DNA of 64,000 nt from 2-02-FULL-55-14 sp964534125 (GCA_964534125.1 CAZHOJ010000001.1:496001-560000); one strand, 5' to 3'. Positions 18,586 to 28,134 are shown, numbered from the stretch's first letter. A program made the numbers and translations. The notes: a model not told the origin generated them from the sequence alone.

Positions 18586-18618
18586 GGTCGCATCAGCGAC
18601 CGCATGAACTCATGGCTG
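18586..18618. repeat. Hairpin repeat unit (GGTCGC...GCGACC, then GNATGAACTCA)
   Basis: GGTCGC and GCGACC (18586-18591, 18596-18601) form a 6-bp stem with a 4-base loop, followed by GCATGAACTCATGGCTGG. The same phrase, stem plus trailing ATGAACTCAGGACCGG, occurs at 41694 and 41896, a variant occurs at 42026, and a stem-only copy occurs at 50685. Confidence 0.65.
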
Positions 18619-18663
18619 GCTTTTTCATTCTCTGCCTCGACTACCCGAAAGATCGCACCAACT

Positions 18664-18679
18664 GACCCCGTCAGGGGTC
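18664..18679 (+). terminator. Possible terminator hairpin for the glycan operon
   Basis: GACCCC/GGGGTC form a 6-bp stem with a 4-base loop, followed by CGCACCTTTCT. The T-run is weak, so this is tentative. Confidence 0.35.
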
Positions 18680-18710
18680 GCACCTTTCTAACACACGCCC
18701 CCATAGAACG

Positions 18711-18732
18711 AAAAAGCACCCCATCGGGGTGC
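18711..18732 (-). terminator. Rho-independent terminator for the tonB cluster
   Basis: On the minus strand GCACCCC GAT GGGGTGC (7-bp stem, 18716-18722 with 18726-18732) is followed by TTTTT. It lies 70 bases past the tonB stop and is a convincing end for the minus-strand envelope cluster. Confidence 0.75.
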
Positions 18733-18801
18733 CACATCCTGTTGAAGAATGCATGTTGATTCCATCTGCCCCCTCCTCTTCCCTCGGTACAGCTGGCGCC
18801 T

Positions 18802-19608
18802 CTACTTCAGTGTGAAGATGAACGTCACCAGGCAGTCCTGATTGACCTGCGGCATGTTCGAACGGAGCGCCTCGAAACGCCACAATCGAAGCTCCGCCAT
18901 CGCCGCTTCTTCCAGCCTCCTGTCCGCCTTCTGCATGGGTGCCACGGTGAGCACCTTTCCATCGGGTGCAACGACCGCCCGGATCTGCACCTGCGCCCGC
19001 ACGTTCGTCCCTTCCGGATAGTCAGGAAGGCGTCCGCTCACCCGCTTCCTCGTCCCGCCGCCGAGCCACTGCAATGAGTATCCGGCATCTGAGCCGACCG
19101 TGCCGGCTCCCGGCCCCTCGGTTCCCATTCCTGATCCCGTTGCAGAGGGAAGGGCCTTCTCCCCTATTCCCGTCCCTCCTGCCCGCAGCGCAAGCGGATC
19201 CTGGTCCGATTCCACTGCGGCCCGGTCGGGCAGTCCGGGTATCCCTCCGCCGCTTCCGGTCTCCAGTTTTTCACCACGCGGCGTGACGCCGAGGACGTCA
19301 TCCGTCATGTCCGGCAGCCGGCGTTCGGGCAGGGTGATATTCCGCTTCGTCGTCGTTGGAGCAGGCCCTTTCGCCGGTGTGACCGCAGGAGAGGATGCAG
19401 TGCGGGGAGGCCTGGACACGGGGGGCGGCTGTGTTGCCGGGATCTGACGGACCTCCGCCGCCGGTGTTGCAGCGATCGTTCCCCATTGCACCTCGAGGAA
19501 GTCGCTTTGGCGGATGATCTCAGGCAGGGCGGATACGAGAGCGAGCAGGAGAAGGAGAAGGTGGAGAAGTATCGACGCTGCCCAACCGATGCGCAGGTCC
19601 TGACTCAT
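18802..19608 (-). CDS. TonB-family energy transducer
   Basis: A 268-residue protein with a single N-terminal membrane helix (ASILLHLLLLLLALVSA) and a long Pro/Thr/Gly-rich periplasmic linker. A C-terminal TonB-like domain (about residues 185-268) has YPEGTNVRAQVQIRAVVAPDG, EEAAMAELRLWRFEAL. It would carry proton-motive energy from ExbBD to the outer membrane. Its start overlaps the exbD stop by four bases. No classic TonB-dependent receptor with plug lies here; the only barrel is the odd one at 21453-23102. A TolA-like role is the main alternative. Confidence 0.85.
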   Translation of the reverse strand: MSQDLRIGWAASILLHLLLLLLALVSALPEIIRQSDFLEVQWGTIAATPAAEVRQIPATQPPPVSRPPRTASSPAVTPAKGPAPTTTKRNITLPERRLPDMTDDVLGVTPRGEKLETGSGGGIPGLPDRAAVESDQDPLALRAGGTGIGEKALPSATGSGMGTEGPGAGTVGSDAGYSLQWLGGGTRKRVSGRLPDYPEGTNVRAQVQIRAVVAPDGKVLTVAPMQKADRRLEEAAMAELRLWRFEALRSNMPQVNQDCLVTFIFTLK

Positions 19609-20015
19609 TCCGTGTCCAACGGTTCCGTCGCGATAAGAAAGCGGGTGCCGCCGCCGGCCTTCACCGCGTCCATCGCCTGGACGGCAAGCTGCAAACTGAC
19701 GGTCCGGTCGGCCTGGAGGATCACAAGCTGCTCGGGATGCTCAGCGAGCAAGGTCCGGATCCGATCTGTCAGCGCATCCATGGCGACCGGCTCGGCGTTG
19801 ACGAAGACCGAACCCTGCTCCGTGATGGAGACGACGATGTTGGAGCTGGTCTCCGACTCTGCCGGTACTGCCTTCGGCAGTTCGACCTTGATGCCGCTCT
19901 GCACAACGAACGCGGACGACAGAAGAAAAAAGATGAGGAGCTGCAGGACGACGTCCGTCAGCGAGGCGTACGAGAACGCCGTGATGTATGGCTTGTCTTC
20001 CGTGCGGAAGCGCAT
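19605..20015 (-). CDS. ExbD/TolR family biopolymer transport protein
   Basis: A 136-residue protein with one N-terminal membrane helix carrying the essential aspartate (LTDVVLQLLIFFLL, Asp21). The periplasmic domain includes GIKVELPKAVP and a C-terminal VILQADRTVSLQLAVQAMDAVK, both typical of ExbD/TolR. With ExbB it forms the proton-driven motor. It is six bases from the exbB stop and overlaps tonB, so the three are co-translated. Confidence 0.93.
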   Translation of the reverse strand: MRFRTEDKPYITAFSYASLTDVVLQLLIFFLLSSAFVVQSGIKVELPKAVPAESETSSNIVVSITEQGSVFVNAEPVAMDALTDRIRTLLAEHPEQLVILQADRTVSLQLAVQAMDAVKAGGGTRFLIATEPLDTE

Positions 20016-20021
20016 GCGCGG

Positions 20022-20675
20022 TCAGCCCTTCTGCTTCGGCGCCGGCTTCCCGTCGTGCTCGAAGAGCCCGCTGCGGACGAGGTCGAGGAACTCCTCGGAG
20101 CTGCTCTCCATCTCGAACACGTACCGCTTGACGGTGGACACGAAATAGTTGTAGAAGCCGTAGGCCGGAATGCCGACGATGAGGCCGAATGCTGTCGTGA
20201 GAAGGGCTTCCCAGATGCCCCCAGCAAGGTCCGCAGGCGCAGCGGTGCCCGCGAGCGCTTCGATCGTGCGGAATGCGCCGATCATGCCCGTGACAGTTCC
20301 GAGGAAACCGAGGAGAGGAGCGATACCGGCGACGTTCGCGAGGATGCCCAGGCGTTCTTCGAGCTTGAACGCCTCCTCCTTCCCCGCGTTCTCTATCGCC
20401 TCGCGGACCCGGTCATGGCCTTCAGGATAGGCGACCAGGCCCTTCTTGAGGATATTGGTGAGTGGTGCCGGGGTCTTCGAGCAGAAGTTCACCGCCGCCA
20501 TAAGGTCCCCTTTTTGGAGGACGGAACGAAGCTTCAGCATGAATTGCCCCGCGTCGATACGCGACCGACGCAACACCAGGAGCCGTTCGATGATCACGAC
20601 CGCTCCAAGGAGTGAGATCAGGAGAATAGGCCACATCAGCACTCCCCCGCGGAGGAACAGATCGAACCAGCTCAT
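20022..20675 (-). CDS. ExbB/TolQ/MotA family proton channel protein
   Basis: A 217-residue protein with an N-terminal membrane helix (LMWPILLISLLGAVVIIERLLVLRR) and a cytoplasmic stretch. Two further helices lie around GIAPLLGFLGTVTGMIGAF and GGIWEALLTTAFGLIVGIPAYGFYNYF, the diagnostic MotA/TolQ/ExbB segment. It is the stator ring partner of ExbD. The order barrel-SPOR-ExbB-ExbD-TonB suggests a dedicated outer-membrane motor. Confidence 0.93.
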   Translation of the reverse strand: MSWFDLFLRGGVLMWPILLISLLGAVVIIERLLVLRRSRIDAGQFMLKLRSVLQKGDLMAAVNFCSKTPAPLTNILKKGLVAYPEGHDRVREAIENAGKEEAFKLEERLGILANVAGIAPLLGFLGTVTGMIGAFRTIEALAGTAAPADLAGGIWEALLTTAFGLIVGIPAYGFYNYFVSTVKRYVFEMESSSEEFLDLVRSGLFEHDGKPAPKQKG

Positions 20676-20693
20676 ACAACCCCCTGTTTGATA

Positions 20694-21410
20694 CTACTGA
20701 GAACGCACTTTGTCGATGAAGTAATTGTCCCGCAGCTGCGAGGCGAAGCTTGTGACCGCCTCACGGGCCGCCGCTCGCGTCGCGTACTTGCCGATGCGCA
20801 CGGTGTACCAGTCTCCACCCTTCATCTGTACTTTCTCGATGAATGCCGGGTATCCGGCGAACTCGAGGTTCGACAGGATCTTCTTCGCCTTCGCTTCTTC
20901 GCGGTACGCAACCACCTGGACCGTGAAGTCTCCCTTCATGTCCTTGAGGGAGGCCTTCGGCGGCTCTGCTGCGGCCCCATCGGGCGCCTCGGCAGGCACC
21001 TCTTCGAACGGAAGCTGCTGGACCTGCTGCTGCGCCATTCCCTGCGGCTGCTCACCGGACTCGTCGAGCGGCGTCGTCTCGAGCAGCGCGATGTCGTCAG
21101 CCGGTACCTGCCCTGTCATCCAGGCGCTGTCCGTCGGCTGCTCGGCGAACGCGGACTCATCGTAGAACTCGCTCGGGAATTGCTCCTCGACCGTCATCAC
21201 CTGCGGCTGTTTGTTTCCCCAGAGGCTAATGATCCCGAAGTCGTTCAGCAGATACGCACCTCCGAGAAGCACGATGAGGACGACGAGCACGATCAGAATG
21301 ACCTTTGTTGCTCCACCTCCGCCGCCACCACCTTCAGCGACGACCTCCTCTGCGCCTTCCGGCATCTCGTCAGCGAGGCCTTCGTCATCAATCAGGTTCA
21401 GATCTGGCAT
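20694..21410 (-). CDS. Membrane-anchored SPOR-domain protein
   Basis: A 238-residue protein. It has an acidic, Gly-rich cytoplasmic N terminus, one membrane helix (about residues 34-55, VILIVLVVLIVLLGGAYLL), a disordered Gln/Glu/Pro-rich linker and a C-terminal SPOR domain (about residues 162-235: DFTVQVVAYREEAKAKKILSNL). SPOR domains bind denuded septal peptidoglycan. An AAGGAGGG ribosome site sits five bases before the ATG. Its place beside ExbBD/TonB links the cluster to cell-wall remodelling or division, an inference. Confidence 0.88.
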   Translation of the reverse strand: MPDLNLIDDEGLADEMPEGAEEVVAEGGGGGGGATKVILIVLVVLIVLLGGAYLLNDFGIISLWGNKQPQVMTVEEQFPSEFYDESAFAEQPTDSAWMTGQVPADDIALLETTPLDESGEQPQGMAQQQVQQLPFEEVPAEAPDGAAAEPPKASLKDMKGDFTVQVVAYREEAKAKKILSNLEFAGYPAFIEKVQMKGGDWYTVRIGKYATRAAAREAVTSFASQLRDNYFIDKVRSQ

Positions 21411-21452
21411 GGGGACCCTCCTTGTGTATGATCCTGGACAGCAAAACGTTCA

Positions 21453-23102
21453 TTAAAGAGAATATGTCGCACCAATGTTCAGCGAAAATGGAGCCTCCCG
21501 ATATCCATCCCAGTACTCGATGGACGCATCAAGAAGGTTCCGCACCGCCGCCCAGACACTCAGTCCCGGCAGGACGGCATATGACGCCCGCACATCAGCT
21601 CCCGCATACCCCCCGATGGTCCGGGAAGGGCCGATCGCCCGCGCTTCACGGGCGGATACCAACTGCACTATTCCCTGCACCGTCAGCAGCTCTGCAAGGG
21701 TAGTTTGGTAACTCACTCGCAACTCGGCAGACGGTAAATAAGGAACCGATAGGCCTGAGGTTGAGCTTTTACTTGAACGAACTATTGCAATCGCCGAAAA
21801 ATAGTGATTTGGTGGTAACTTTGCAACCGCAGAAGCCCTGATCCCTGTTTGTGTGACATCACCATAGAAGAGTCTCAGCCTCCCGACGCCGGACGTATCA
21901 GAAACGACCGGAAAATCAGACCACGTCGAGGACTCAAGGTATATCGACGAGCGGAGCCAGTCTGCCCAGTCGGATTCCACTCCAATGTGACCACTGTTCC
22001 TGATGACGGCATGGCGGACCGGTTGGGATGCGTCAAGATACGGGACCTCCCCGACCAGGTCCAGCATACTCCGGACCTGGACACGGGGCGAGTATGTCCC
22101 CCGAAACCGATGCTCCGGAGTGATCTCGAAAACTGCTGTGAAACCGGGCAGAAACACTGTCTTCTTTTGACCTCCATCGCCGGAGATCAACGCAAGGCCG
22201 ACGGAGAGGGAGGTTGAGAGCAGCGGAATGGGATCCCAGCGCATCTGCATCCCCCCTTCGACGCTGCTGTATGAACCACCCGACCCGCCGCTATTCCCTC
22301 CGGCTGTGAATCCGGCATGCATTGTCGTCGGAAGGCCGAACACCTGCCCCTCCAGGTTGGCGGCGACACCCACGATACCCTCGGTCACCGACGATGATGT
22401 ATCCCTGACCGAACCACCCGAGTACGAGACCGAGACGAGACCCGACATCCCGTTCACCAGATCTCCGGACATATCCACAACGCCGGAGCCGGCCATGACC
22501 GTCCTGTCGTCTTCCGGGTTGGGCGAGCCATACCAGAAATAACCCGATCGCGTAAATGCTCCCTGGGCACCCATGCGCTCCTGCTCCAGTATCCCATGGA
22601 GCAGCGAGGTGTTCGATCTGACTCCACCCGATATGCTCAAACGGTCCGCTGCGGTGTGCTGCGCAAAACCGTCGGTCGAGGAATATGACGCAGCTCCGTT
22701 CAGGTGGATCCCCTCGACGGGTCCGGACGCCTGAATGCCTGCATCGAATGACGAGTAGGAGCCGATACCGATCCACACACGAGCGAGATGCGACGCAGGG
22801 ATCTCGGTGCGTACGCGCGGCACGTTTGTTCCCGCTACAGGAGCCTGGGTCGGTTCCGGTCCGGCTGTCACCGGCCGGGTGATCTGAGTGTTTCCTTCCG
22901 CACTTTCCGGGCTGCGCTTCTCTGCCGCGGGCAGGTCTATCGACTCACGACCAGTGATGACGAATTGAGGAAGGTCGAACGAGGGGAGCGACCGCGCTGC
23001 ATCGCCCACAGGCAGCGTCCGGTCGGTGGCCGGGAGCGGCTTCTCTTGCGCCATGCTTGCGGAGAGCATGACGACGGGGATGAGCAGCATCTTTCGCATC
23101 AT
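21453..23102 (-). CDS. Plug-less outer-membrane barrel protein, TonB-receptor-like
   Basis: A 549-residue protein with signal peptide MMRKMLLIPVVMLSASMAQ. It continues with LPQFVITGRESIDLPAAEK, which looks like a TonB-box/receptor start, and a Pro/Thr-rich linker. About 430 residues of amphipathic strands follow, ending in the LNIGATYSL terminal strand expected for a barrel. I see no plug domain between the N-terminal motif and the barrel. The C terminus (VLPGLSVWAAVRNLLDASIEYWDGY) resembles TonB-dependent receptors. Its start overlaps the stop of the TPR gene by four bases. Ligand unknown. Confidence 0.7.
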   Translation of the reverse strand: MMRKMLLIPVVMLSASMAQEKPLPATDRTLPVGDAARSLPSFDLPQFVITGRESIDLPAAEKRSPESAEGNTQITRPVTAGPEPTQAPVAGTNVPRVRTEIPASHLARVWIGIGSYSSFDAGIQASGPVEGIHLNGAASYSSTDGFAQHTAADRLSISGGVRSNTSLLHGILEQERMGAQGAFTRSGYFWYGSPNPEDDRTVMAGSGVVDMSGDLVNGMSGLVSVSYSGGSVRDTSSSVTEGIVGVAANLEGQVFGLPTTMHAGFTAGGNSGGSGGSYSSVEGGMQMRWDPIPLLSTSLSVGLALISGDGGQKKTVFLPGFTAVFEITPEHRFRGTYSPRVQVRSMLDLVGEVPYLDASQPVRHAVIRNSGHIGVESDWADWLRSSIYLESSTWSDFPVVSDTSGVGRLRLFYGDVTQTGIRASAVAKLPPNHYFSAIAIVRSSKSSTSGLSVPYLPSAELRVSYQTTLAELLTVQGIVQLVSAREARAIGPSRTIGGYAGADVRASYAVLPGLSVWAAVRNLLDASIEYWDGYREAPFSLNIGATYSL

Positions 23103-26100
23103 CCACCAAGTTCTTTCAGCAGAGCTTCGGCTTTCGCGCGAACTTCAGGGTCAGGGGATCCCTTGAGAAATTCTCTGAGCGTCTGCCTGGCCTTCTCGGT
23201 CTCGCCGAGCGAGCGATATGCTCCCGCCAGGCCCAGTGCCGCCTCGTCGTTCCATTCGCGGGACGAGGGGAACACATACTTCACTCTCAGGAATGCTGTG
23301 GCCGCGTCCCTCCATTTCTTCTGGCCCGCATAGGATTCAGCGACGAGAACCTGTGCTTCGGCCCCCACGTCATCCGTGCTCGAGCCGGCAACATCCTGCG
23401 CCAAAAGCCGGGCACGCTCCATATCTCCCTTATCCATCGCCATGCGTGCGAGCGTCACACGGGCTCGTGCAGCGGCTTTCTCGGATGGATGGTCCGTCAC
23501 CACACGCTCGAACTGCCGCTGCGCTTCCTCCTCGTTCCCTTCTGCACGGTAGAGCTGGGCCTTCCGGTATGCGACATCCGCCCGGATCTCCGCCGGGGTC
23601 ATAGACCTCTCAAAGCCGAGGATCAGGGAGAGCGCCTCCTCCGTCCTTCCGATGGCGATGGCCGCATCGAGCGCGTCCAGCAACGCGGGTCCGCGATACG
23701 CCCCCGGAGACTCCCACGCTCTACGGAAACCGTCGAACGACGCCTCGCGATTGCCCGATTGGAGCTCGGTCTTGCCGAGCCAGTACCATGCCTGCCCGAT
23801 GAGCGGGGACGAAGGATAGGACGCAACGAAGGCCCTGTACGCCTCGCGCGCCGCGGTTCGTTCGCCCTTTCCGAAGAGGATCTCGGCCTTCTTCAGCTGC
23901 AGCGCCTGCGCCGACGGCGACGAACCGTGCTCACGCAGGAAATCATCGATGACGCGGACTGCCTCGTCATCCTTGCCCTGAGCGATGAGGCAGTATTGCA
24001 GGCCGGTGATGGCGTCGGGAACGTACTGGCTCTCGGGGAAGAGCTTGATGACATCGCGATACGATCGTTCCGCCGGACCGTACTGGCCGAGGTTGTAGTA
24101 GCCGTCCGCAAGACTGTAGTACGCGCGGGGGACAACGTCGCCATTCGGAAATGAACGGATGACGACCTGAAAATCCTTGATCGCGTCTGCGTATTCCTTG
24201 CGGCGGAAATTGATCCACCCCATCGCGTACTGCGCATCATCTGCGAACGGGGACTTCGGCATCGTCTTCACGAGGTCCTGGAACTGGGCATATGCACCCG
24301 GCAGGTCCTCCCTCCGGAAGGCGCACTGTGCGGCCTGATACCGGGCGACGTCATTTGCACTCGTGTCGGGATAGAGACGGACGGCTGACCTGTACGCCTG
24401 TTCGGCGCGCTGGTACTCCTTCATGGCGAAGAGAGCATCGGCCTGGCGCATACGCGCATCGTAATCGATGGTGCTTCGCTGTGCACCGGAGATGAGCCGG
24501 CCGAACGCCTCGACCGCCTCCTGGTATCTCCCCTCTTTGTATGCAGCCCATCCGAGGCCGTAGAGCGCATCCTGCTGCTGCTTCCCGCTCGTCGACCGGA
24601 CCGCTTCAGTGTAGAGAGGACGGGCCTGAGAGAAATTCCCCCGTCTGAACTCGGACTCCGCCTGCCAGTATGCAGCTTCTGCTACTTTCGGGTGCCCGGG
24701 GTATGCTTCCCGGAACTGCCCGAATTCCGCCGCTGCCGTGTCGTACGATGCCGTCCTGTACGAGCACAGTGCAGCGCGGAAGGAAGAGGTCACGACGATC
24801 TCCCTCCCCGATACAGGGTTCACGACTGCGGCCTTGAAGAACGGACGCGCCTCGGCGGGCTTCCCATCCGCGAGCGCGAGTTCGCCAAGCATCCAGAGGG
24901 CATCTCCCCGGACGTTGCTCGCCGGGAACTCGGTCACCACTCGCCGGGCGATCTGTCCGGCCGCTTCTTTGTTCCCGGCCCGCAATGATATGTCCGCAGC
25001 ATCGACGAGCGCATCATCGCTGTACTCTCCATCTGTCCGTCCCGCCGCCACAGAGAGCAGGACGGTCCGTGCGCTGTCCTGTCGGCCTGCATCACGGAGC
25101 GCCGCGCCGAACCGGTAGGCCGCTTCGTGCGAACGCACCCCTCCGAGGTCCGCGAGCCGCCGGAAGGCATCGGCTGCAGCATCGAACTTTTTCTGCTTAA
25201 GGTTCGTCCACCCAAGGCCGTAGAGCGCATCGCCGTAGCGCTGATGGCGCGGATAGGCATCGATCAGAGCCGTGAACCGGGCGCCGGCCTTGTCATACTC
25301 CTGCAGTGCGTAGTGACTCTCTGCGACGGTGTACTGCGCATCCCCCTGGAGCGTCGTGTCCCTGACGGATGAAAGAAGAGGGGTCAGATGCGAGACCGCC
25401 TCGGCATACTTCTTTTCGGCGAACAGACACTCGCCGATGCGTACCGTTGCAGCGGGAGCGAGGGAACTGCCGGGCAAGGCGCTGAGCAGATTCTCGTATG
25501 CCTGGCGAGCTTCCGCGAACCTGCTGTTCTTGTGATACGTCCAGCCGACCGCATACATCGCATAATCTTTGTACGGATTTCCCGTGAAGTGCTCGTAGGA
25601 GAGCGTGAAGTACTTCACGGCGTTGCTCATGTCTCCCGAGCGATCGTATGCCTCCCCAAGCCAATAGGCGCTCTCCCCTGCGAGAGGGCTGTCGGGATGA
25701 TCATCGATGACAGATTTGAACGCGGCGACCGATCCTTCGTAGCGGTTCCGGGCGAGCTCGGACTGTCCGATACGGAACTGTGCATCGTCCGCCAGGCCTG
25801 ATCTGGGGTACTCGACCAGGAATGCACGATAGCCCGACGCGGCGACATCGTACTCCGACATGAAGTATGCGCACTCCGAACGGAGGAAGAGCGCATCGGG
25901 ACGGCGGACGCTCAGCGGATACGAACGGACAAATGCATCGAGCTGCTCAGCGGCTAGTTCATACATCTTGTCGGAATACAGACCGAGGGCGAACGTGTAG
26001 TCCTGGTCCTCCCTTGCGCTTTGGAGAGTGCGCTGAGAGTCCACCTGCGCATGAACCGCGGTTGCACAGATGAGAAGGCTACAATAGAGAAGGATTCTGA

Positions 26101-26152
26101 AGAGGGACCTCAGAGAAATGGGAACATCCTGATATTGCGTTGCGACTTCCAC
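23099..26152 (-). CDS. Very large periplasmic TPR protein (YbgF/CpoB-like repeats)
   Basis: A 1017-residue protein with an export signal (ILLYCSLLICATAVHAQ) and then TPR units almost to the C terminus, many of the YbgF type (YPRSGLADDAQFRIGQSEL; FPESQYVPDAITGLQYCLI). The GTG start at 26152 is uncertain because no ribosome site is evident and there is no ATG before the signal. TPR proteins beside TolQRA in other bacteria coordinate outer-membrane constriction with wall synthesis; here the partner is the ExbBD/TonB set. Co-translated with the barrel gene. Confidence 0.8.
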   Translation of the reverse strand: MEVATQYQDVPISLRSLFRILLYCSLLICATAVHAQVDSQRTLQSAREDQDYTFALGLYSDKMYELAAEQLDAFVRSYPLSVRRPDALFLRSECAYFMSEYDVAASGYRAFLVEYPRSGLADDAQFRIGQSELARNRYEGSVAAFKSVIDDHPDSPLAGESAYWLGEAYDRSGDMSNAVKYFTLSYEHFTGNPYKDYAMYAVGWTYHKNSRFAEARQAYENLLSALPGSSLAPAATVRIGECLFAEKKYAEAVSHLTPLLSSVRDTTLQGDAQYTVAESHYALQEYDKAGARFTALIDAYPRHQRYGDALYGLGWTNLKQKKFDAAADAFRRLADLGGVRSHEAAYRFGAALRDAGRQDSARTVLLSVAAGRTDGEYSDDALVDAADISLRAGNKEAAGQIARRVVTEFPASNVRGDALWMLGELALADGKPAEARPFFKAAVVNPVSGREIVVTSSFRAALCSYRTASYDTAAAEFGQFREAYPGHPKVAEAAYWQAESEFRRGNFSQARPLYTEAVRSTSGKQQQDALYGLGWAAYKEGRYQEAVEAFGRLISGAQRSTIDYDARMRQADALFAMKEYQRAEQAYRSAVRLYPDTSANDVARYQAAQCAFRREDLPGAYAQFQDLVKTMPKSPFADDAQYAMGWINFRRKEYADAIKDFQVVIRSFPNGDVVPRAYYSLADGYYNLGQYGPAERSYRDVIKLFPESQYVPDAITGLQYCLIAQGKDDEAVRVIDDFLREHGSSPSAQALQLKKAEILFGKGERTAAREAYRAFVASYPSSPLIGQAWYWLGKTELQSGNREASFDGFRRAWESPGAYRGPALLDALDAAIAIGRTEEALSLILGFERSMTPAEIRADVAYRKAQLYRAEGNEEEAQRQFERVVTDHPSEKAAARARVTLARMAMDKGDMERARLLAQDVAGSSTDDVGAEAQVLVAESYAGQKKWRDAATAFLRVKYVFPSSREWNDEAALGLAGAYRSLGETEKARQTLREFLKGSPDPEVRAKAEALLKELGG

Positions 26153-26322
26153 TTAAAGTGAAGTACGACTTCCCTGCACGTATGTTCTTAATTTACCTTA
26201 GAAGCGGAGAAAGGTCAAGCTATCAGGTGTATTGACGCAAGAAGCAGCGGGAATGTTCGGCGAAAGATCGGAAAAAGAGGATAAAGGGGAGCAGGGTTGA
26301 GGTTGGAGGATGTCAGCCGGCA

Positions 26323-28134
26323 TTACGTGGACAAATAGTCCTGAATGCTCCGAACGTCAAGTGTTCCTGCACGCTGACGCTGGATGCCTCTGACGGCGGC
26401 TGTTGCTGCAGAGAGGGTCGTTATGACGGAGATCTTGTTGGCGAGCGCTGCCCAACCGATGGCGAACTCATCGTAGCGTGATACCTCACCAAGAGGCGTG
26501 TTGATGACCAGCTGGATGTCGCCGTTCGTGATGCGGTCAACGATGTTGGGCCGTCCCTCTCCGACCTTGAAGACGGGAGTGCACTCAACGCCATTCTCGG
26601 TGAGGAATTTCGCAGTACCCCCGGTCGCGATGATGGTGAAGTCCATCGCACGAAGGTCGCGAACGATGCCCAGGGTGATCGGGTTCTTGTCCGCATTGTT
26701 CACGCTGATGAACACACCGCCGGAGTTCGGAAGGGTGTTCCCCGCGCTGGTCTGGGCCTTCGAGATGGAGGCCCCGAGGTCGTAGGAAATTCCCATGACC
26801 TCGCCGGTGGAACGCATTTCCGGGCCGAGATATATGGGGGTACGGGGGAATTTGTTGAATGGGAAGACCGCTTCCTTAATAGAGATATGCCGGATCTTCC
26901 TGAAATCGAAGTCCATTAGTCCGAGCTCTTTCAGGGTCTTCCCGACCATGACCTTGGCTGCGACCTTGGCAAGCGGGACACCCGTGGCCTTGCTGACGAA
27001 GGGGACGGTCCTCGATGCCCGGGGATTAACCTCGATCACAAAGACCGTGTCTTCCTTGAAGGCAAACTGCACGTTCATCAGTCCGATGACGTTCAGGGCA
27101 TGGGCCAGACGCCGTGTGTAGTCGAGCATGATCTCCAGGTTCTTCTCGGAGATGATGTGCGGAGGGAGAACGCAGGAGCTGTCCCCGGAATGGATGCCCG
27201 CCTCCTCGATGTGCTCCATCACCCCGCCGATCATCACGTCCGTCCCGTCCGACACGCAGTCGACGTCGTATTCGAAGGCGTCCTCGAGGAACCGGTCGAT
27301 GAGCACCGGATGCTCGGGAGATACATCCACCGCCTTCGTCATGTACTCCTTCACTGCCTCGCCGTTGTAGCAGATCTCCATGGCCCGCCCTCCGAGCACA
27401 TACGAGGGCCGAACGAGCACGGGATAGCCGATCTCCTCTGCAACTCCCACCGCCTGCTCCACGGAGAACGCCGTACCATATGGCGGGTGCGGGATCTGCA
27501 GCTTCCGGAGCAGCGCGCCGAAGCGCTCGCGGTCTTCCGCCAGGTCGATGCCTTCCGGCGACGTACCGAGGATGTTCACGCCGTTCGCCTCGAGTCCCTT
27601 TGCTATCTTCAGGGGCGTCTGACCGCCGAAACTGACGATGACACCGTCCGGCCTCTCATGATCGCATATGCTCAGCACATCCTCGAGCGTGAGCGGCTCA
27701 AAGTAGAGCTTGTCGGTCGTGTCATAGTCGGTGGACACGGTCTCGGGGTTGCAGTTGATCATGATGGTCTCGACGCCCTCTTCCTCGAGAGCGTAGACAC
27801 CGTGCACGCAGCAATAGTCGAACTCGATCCCCTGGCCGATGCGGTTCGGGCCGCCTCCCAGGATGATCACTTTCTTCCGGTCGGAGTGGATCGACTCGTT
27901 CTCACGGTCGTACGACGAGTAGTGATACGGCGTCGAGGCCTCGAACTCTGCCGCGCACGTGTCGACCGTCTTGAACACCGGAAGTACGCCGAGGTCCTTC
28001 CGCATCTGCCGCACAGCCGCTTCTTTCATCCCCCAGATATGTGCGAGCTGACGGTCGGAGAACCCGTACTGCTTCGCCTTCAGGAGGACTTCCTTCGTGA
28101 TCGGCTTCCTGCGCTGTGTGGATTTTTTGCCCAT
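26323..28134 (-). CDS. carB: Carbamoyl-phosphate synthase large chain, C-terminal half
   Basis: A 603-residue protein covering the end of the oligomerisation domain, the second ATP-grasp domain and the MGS-like allosteric domain. Visible motifs are GGGPNRIGQGIEFDYCCVH, INCNPETVSTDYDTTDKLYFE, YPVLVRPSYVLGGRAMEI, IEVNPRASRTVPFVSK and, near the C terminus, FTIIATGGTAKFLTENG. It starts MGKKSTQRRKPITKEVLLKAKQYGFSD, four bases after the stop of the N-terminal half and in a different frame. Nothing is missing, so the enzyme is probably assembled from two chains. No carA is in view. Confidence 0.92.
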   Translation of the reverse strand: MGKKSTQRRKPITKEVLLKAKQYGFSDRQLAHIWGMKEAAVRQMRKDLGVLPVFKTVDTCAAEFEASTPYHYSSYDRENESIHSDRKKVIILGGGPNRIGQGIEFDYCCVHGVYALEEEGVETIMINCNPETVSTDYDTTDKLYFEPLTLEDVLSICDHERPDGVIVSFGGQTPLKIAKGLEANGVNILGTSPEGIDLAEDRERFGALLRKLQIPHPPYGTAFSVEQAVGVAEEIGYPVLVRPSYVLGGRAMEICYNGEAVKEYMTKAVDVSPEHPVLIDRFLEDAFEYDVDCVSDGTDVMIGGVMEHIEEAGIHSGDSSCVLPPHIISEKNLEIMLDYTRRLAHALNVIGLMNVQFAFKEDTVFVIEVNPRASRTVPFVSKATGVPLAKVAAKVMVGKTLKELGLMDFDFRKIRHISIKEAVFPFNKFPRTPIYLGPEMRSTGEVMGISYDLGASISKAQTSAGNTLPNSGGVFISVNNADKNPITLGIVRDLRAMDFTIIATGGTAKFLTENGVECTPVFKVGEGRPNIVDRITNGDIQLVINTPLGEVSRYDEFAIGWAALANKISVITTLSAATAAVRGIQRQRAGTLDVRSIQDYLST

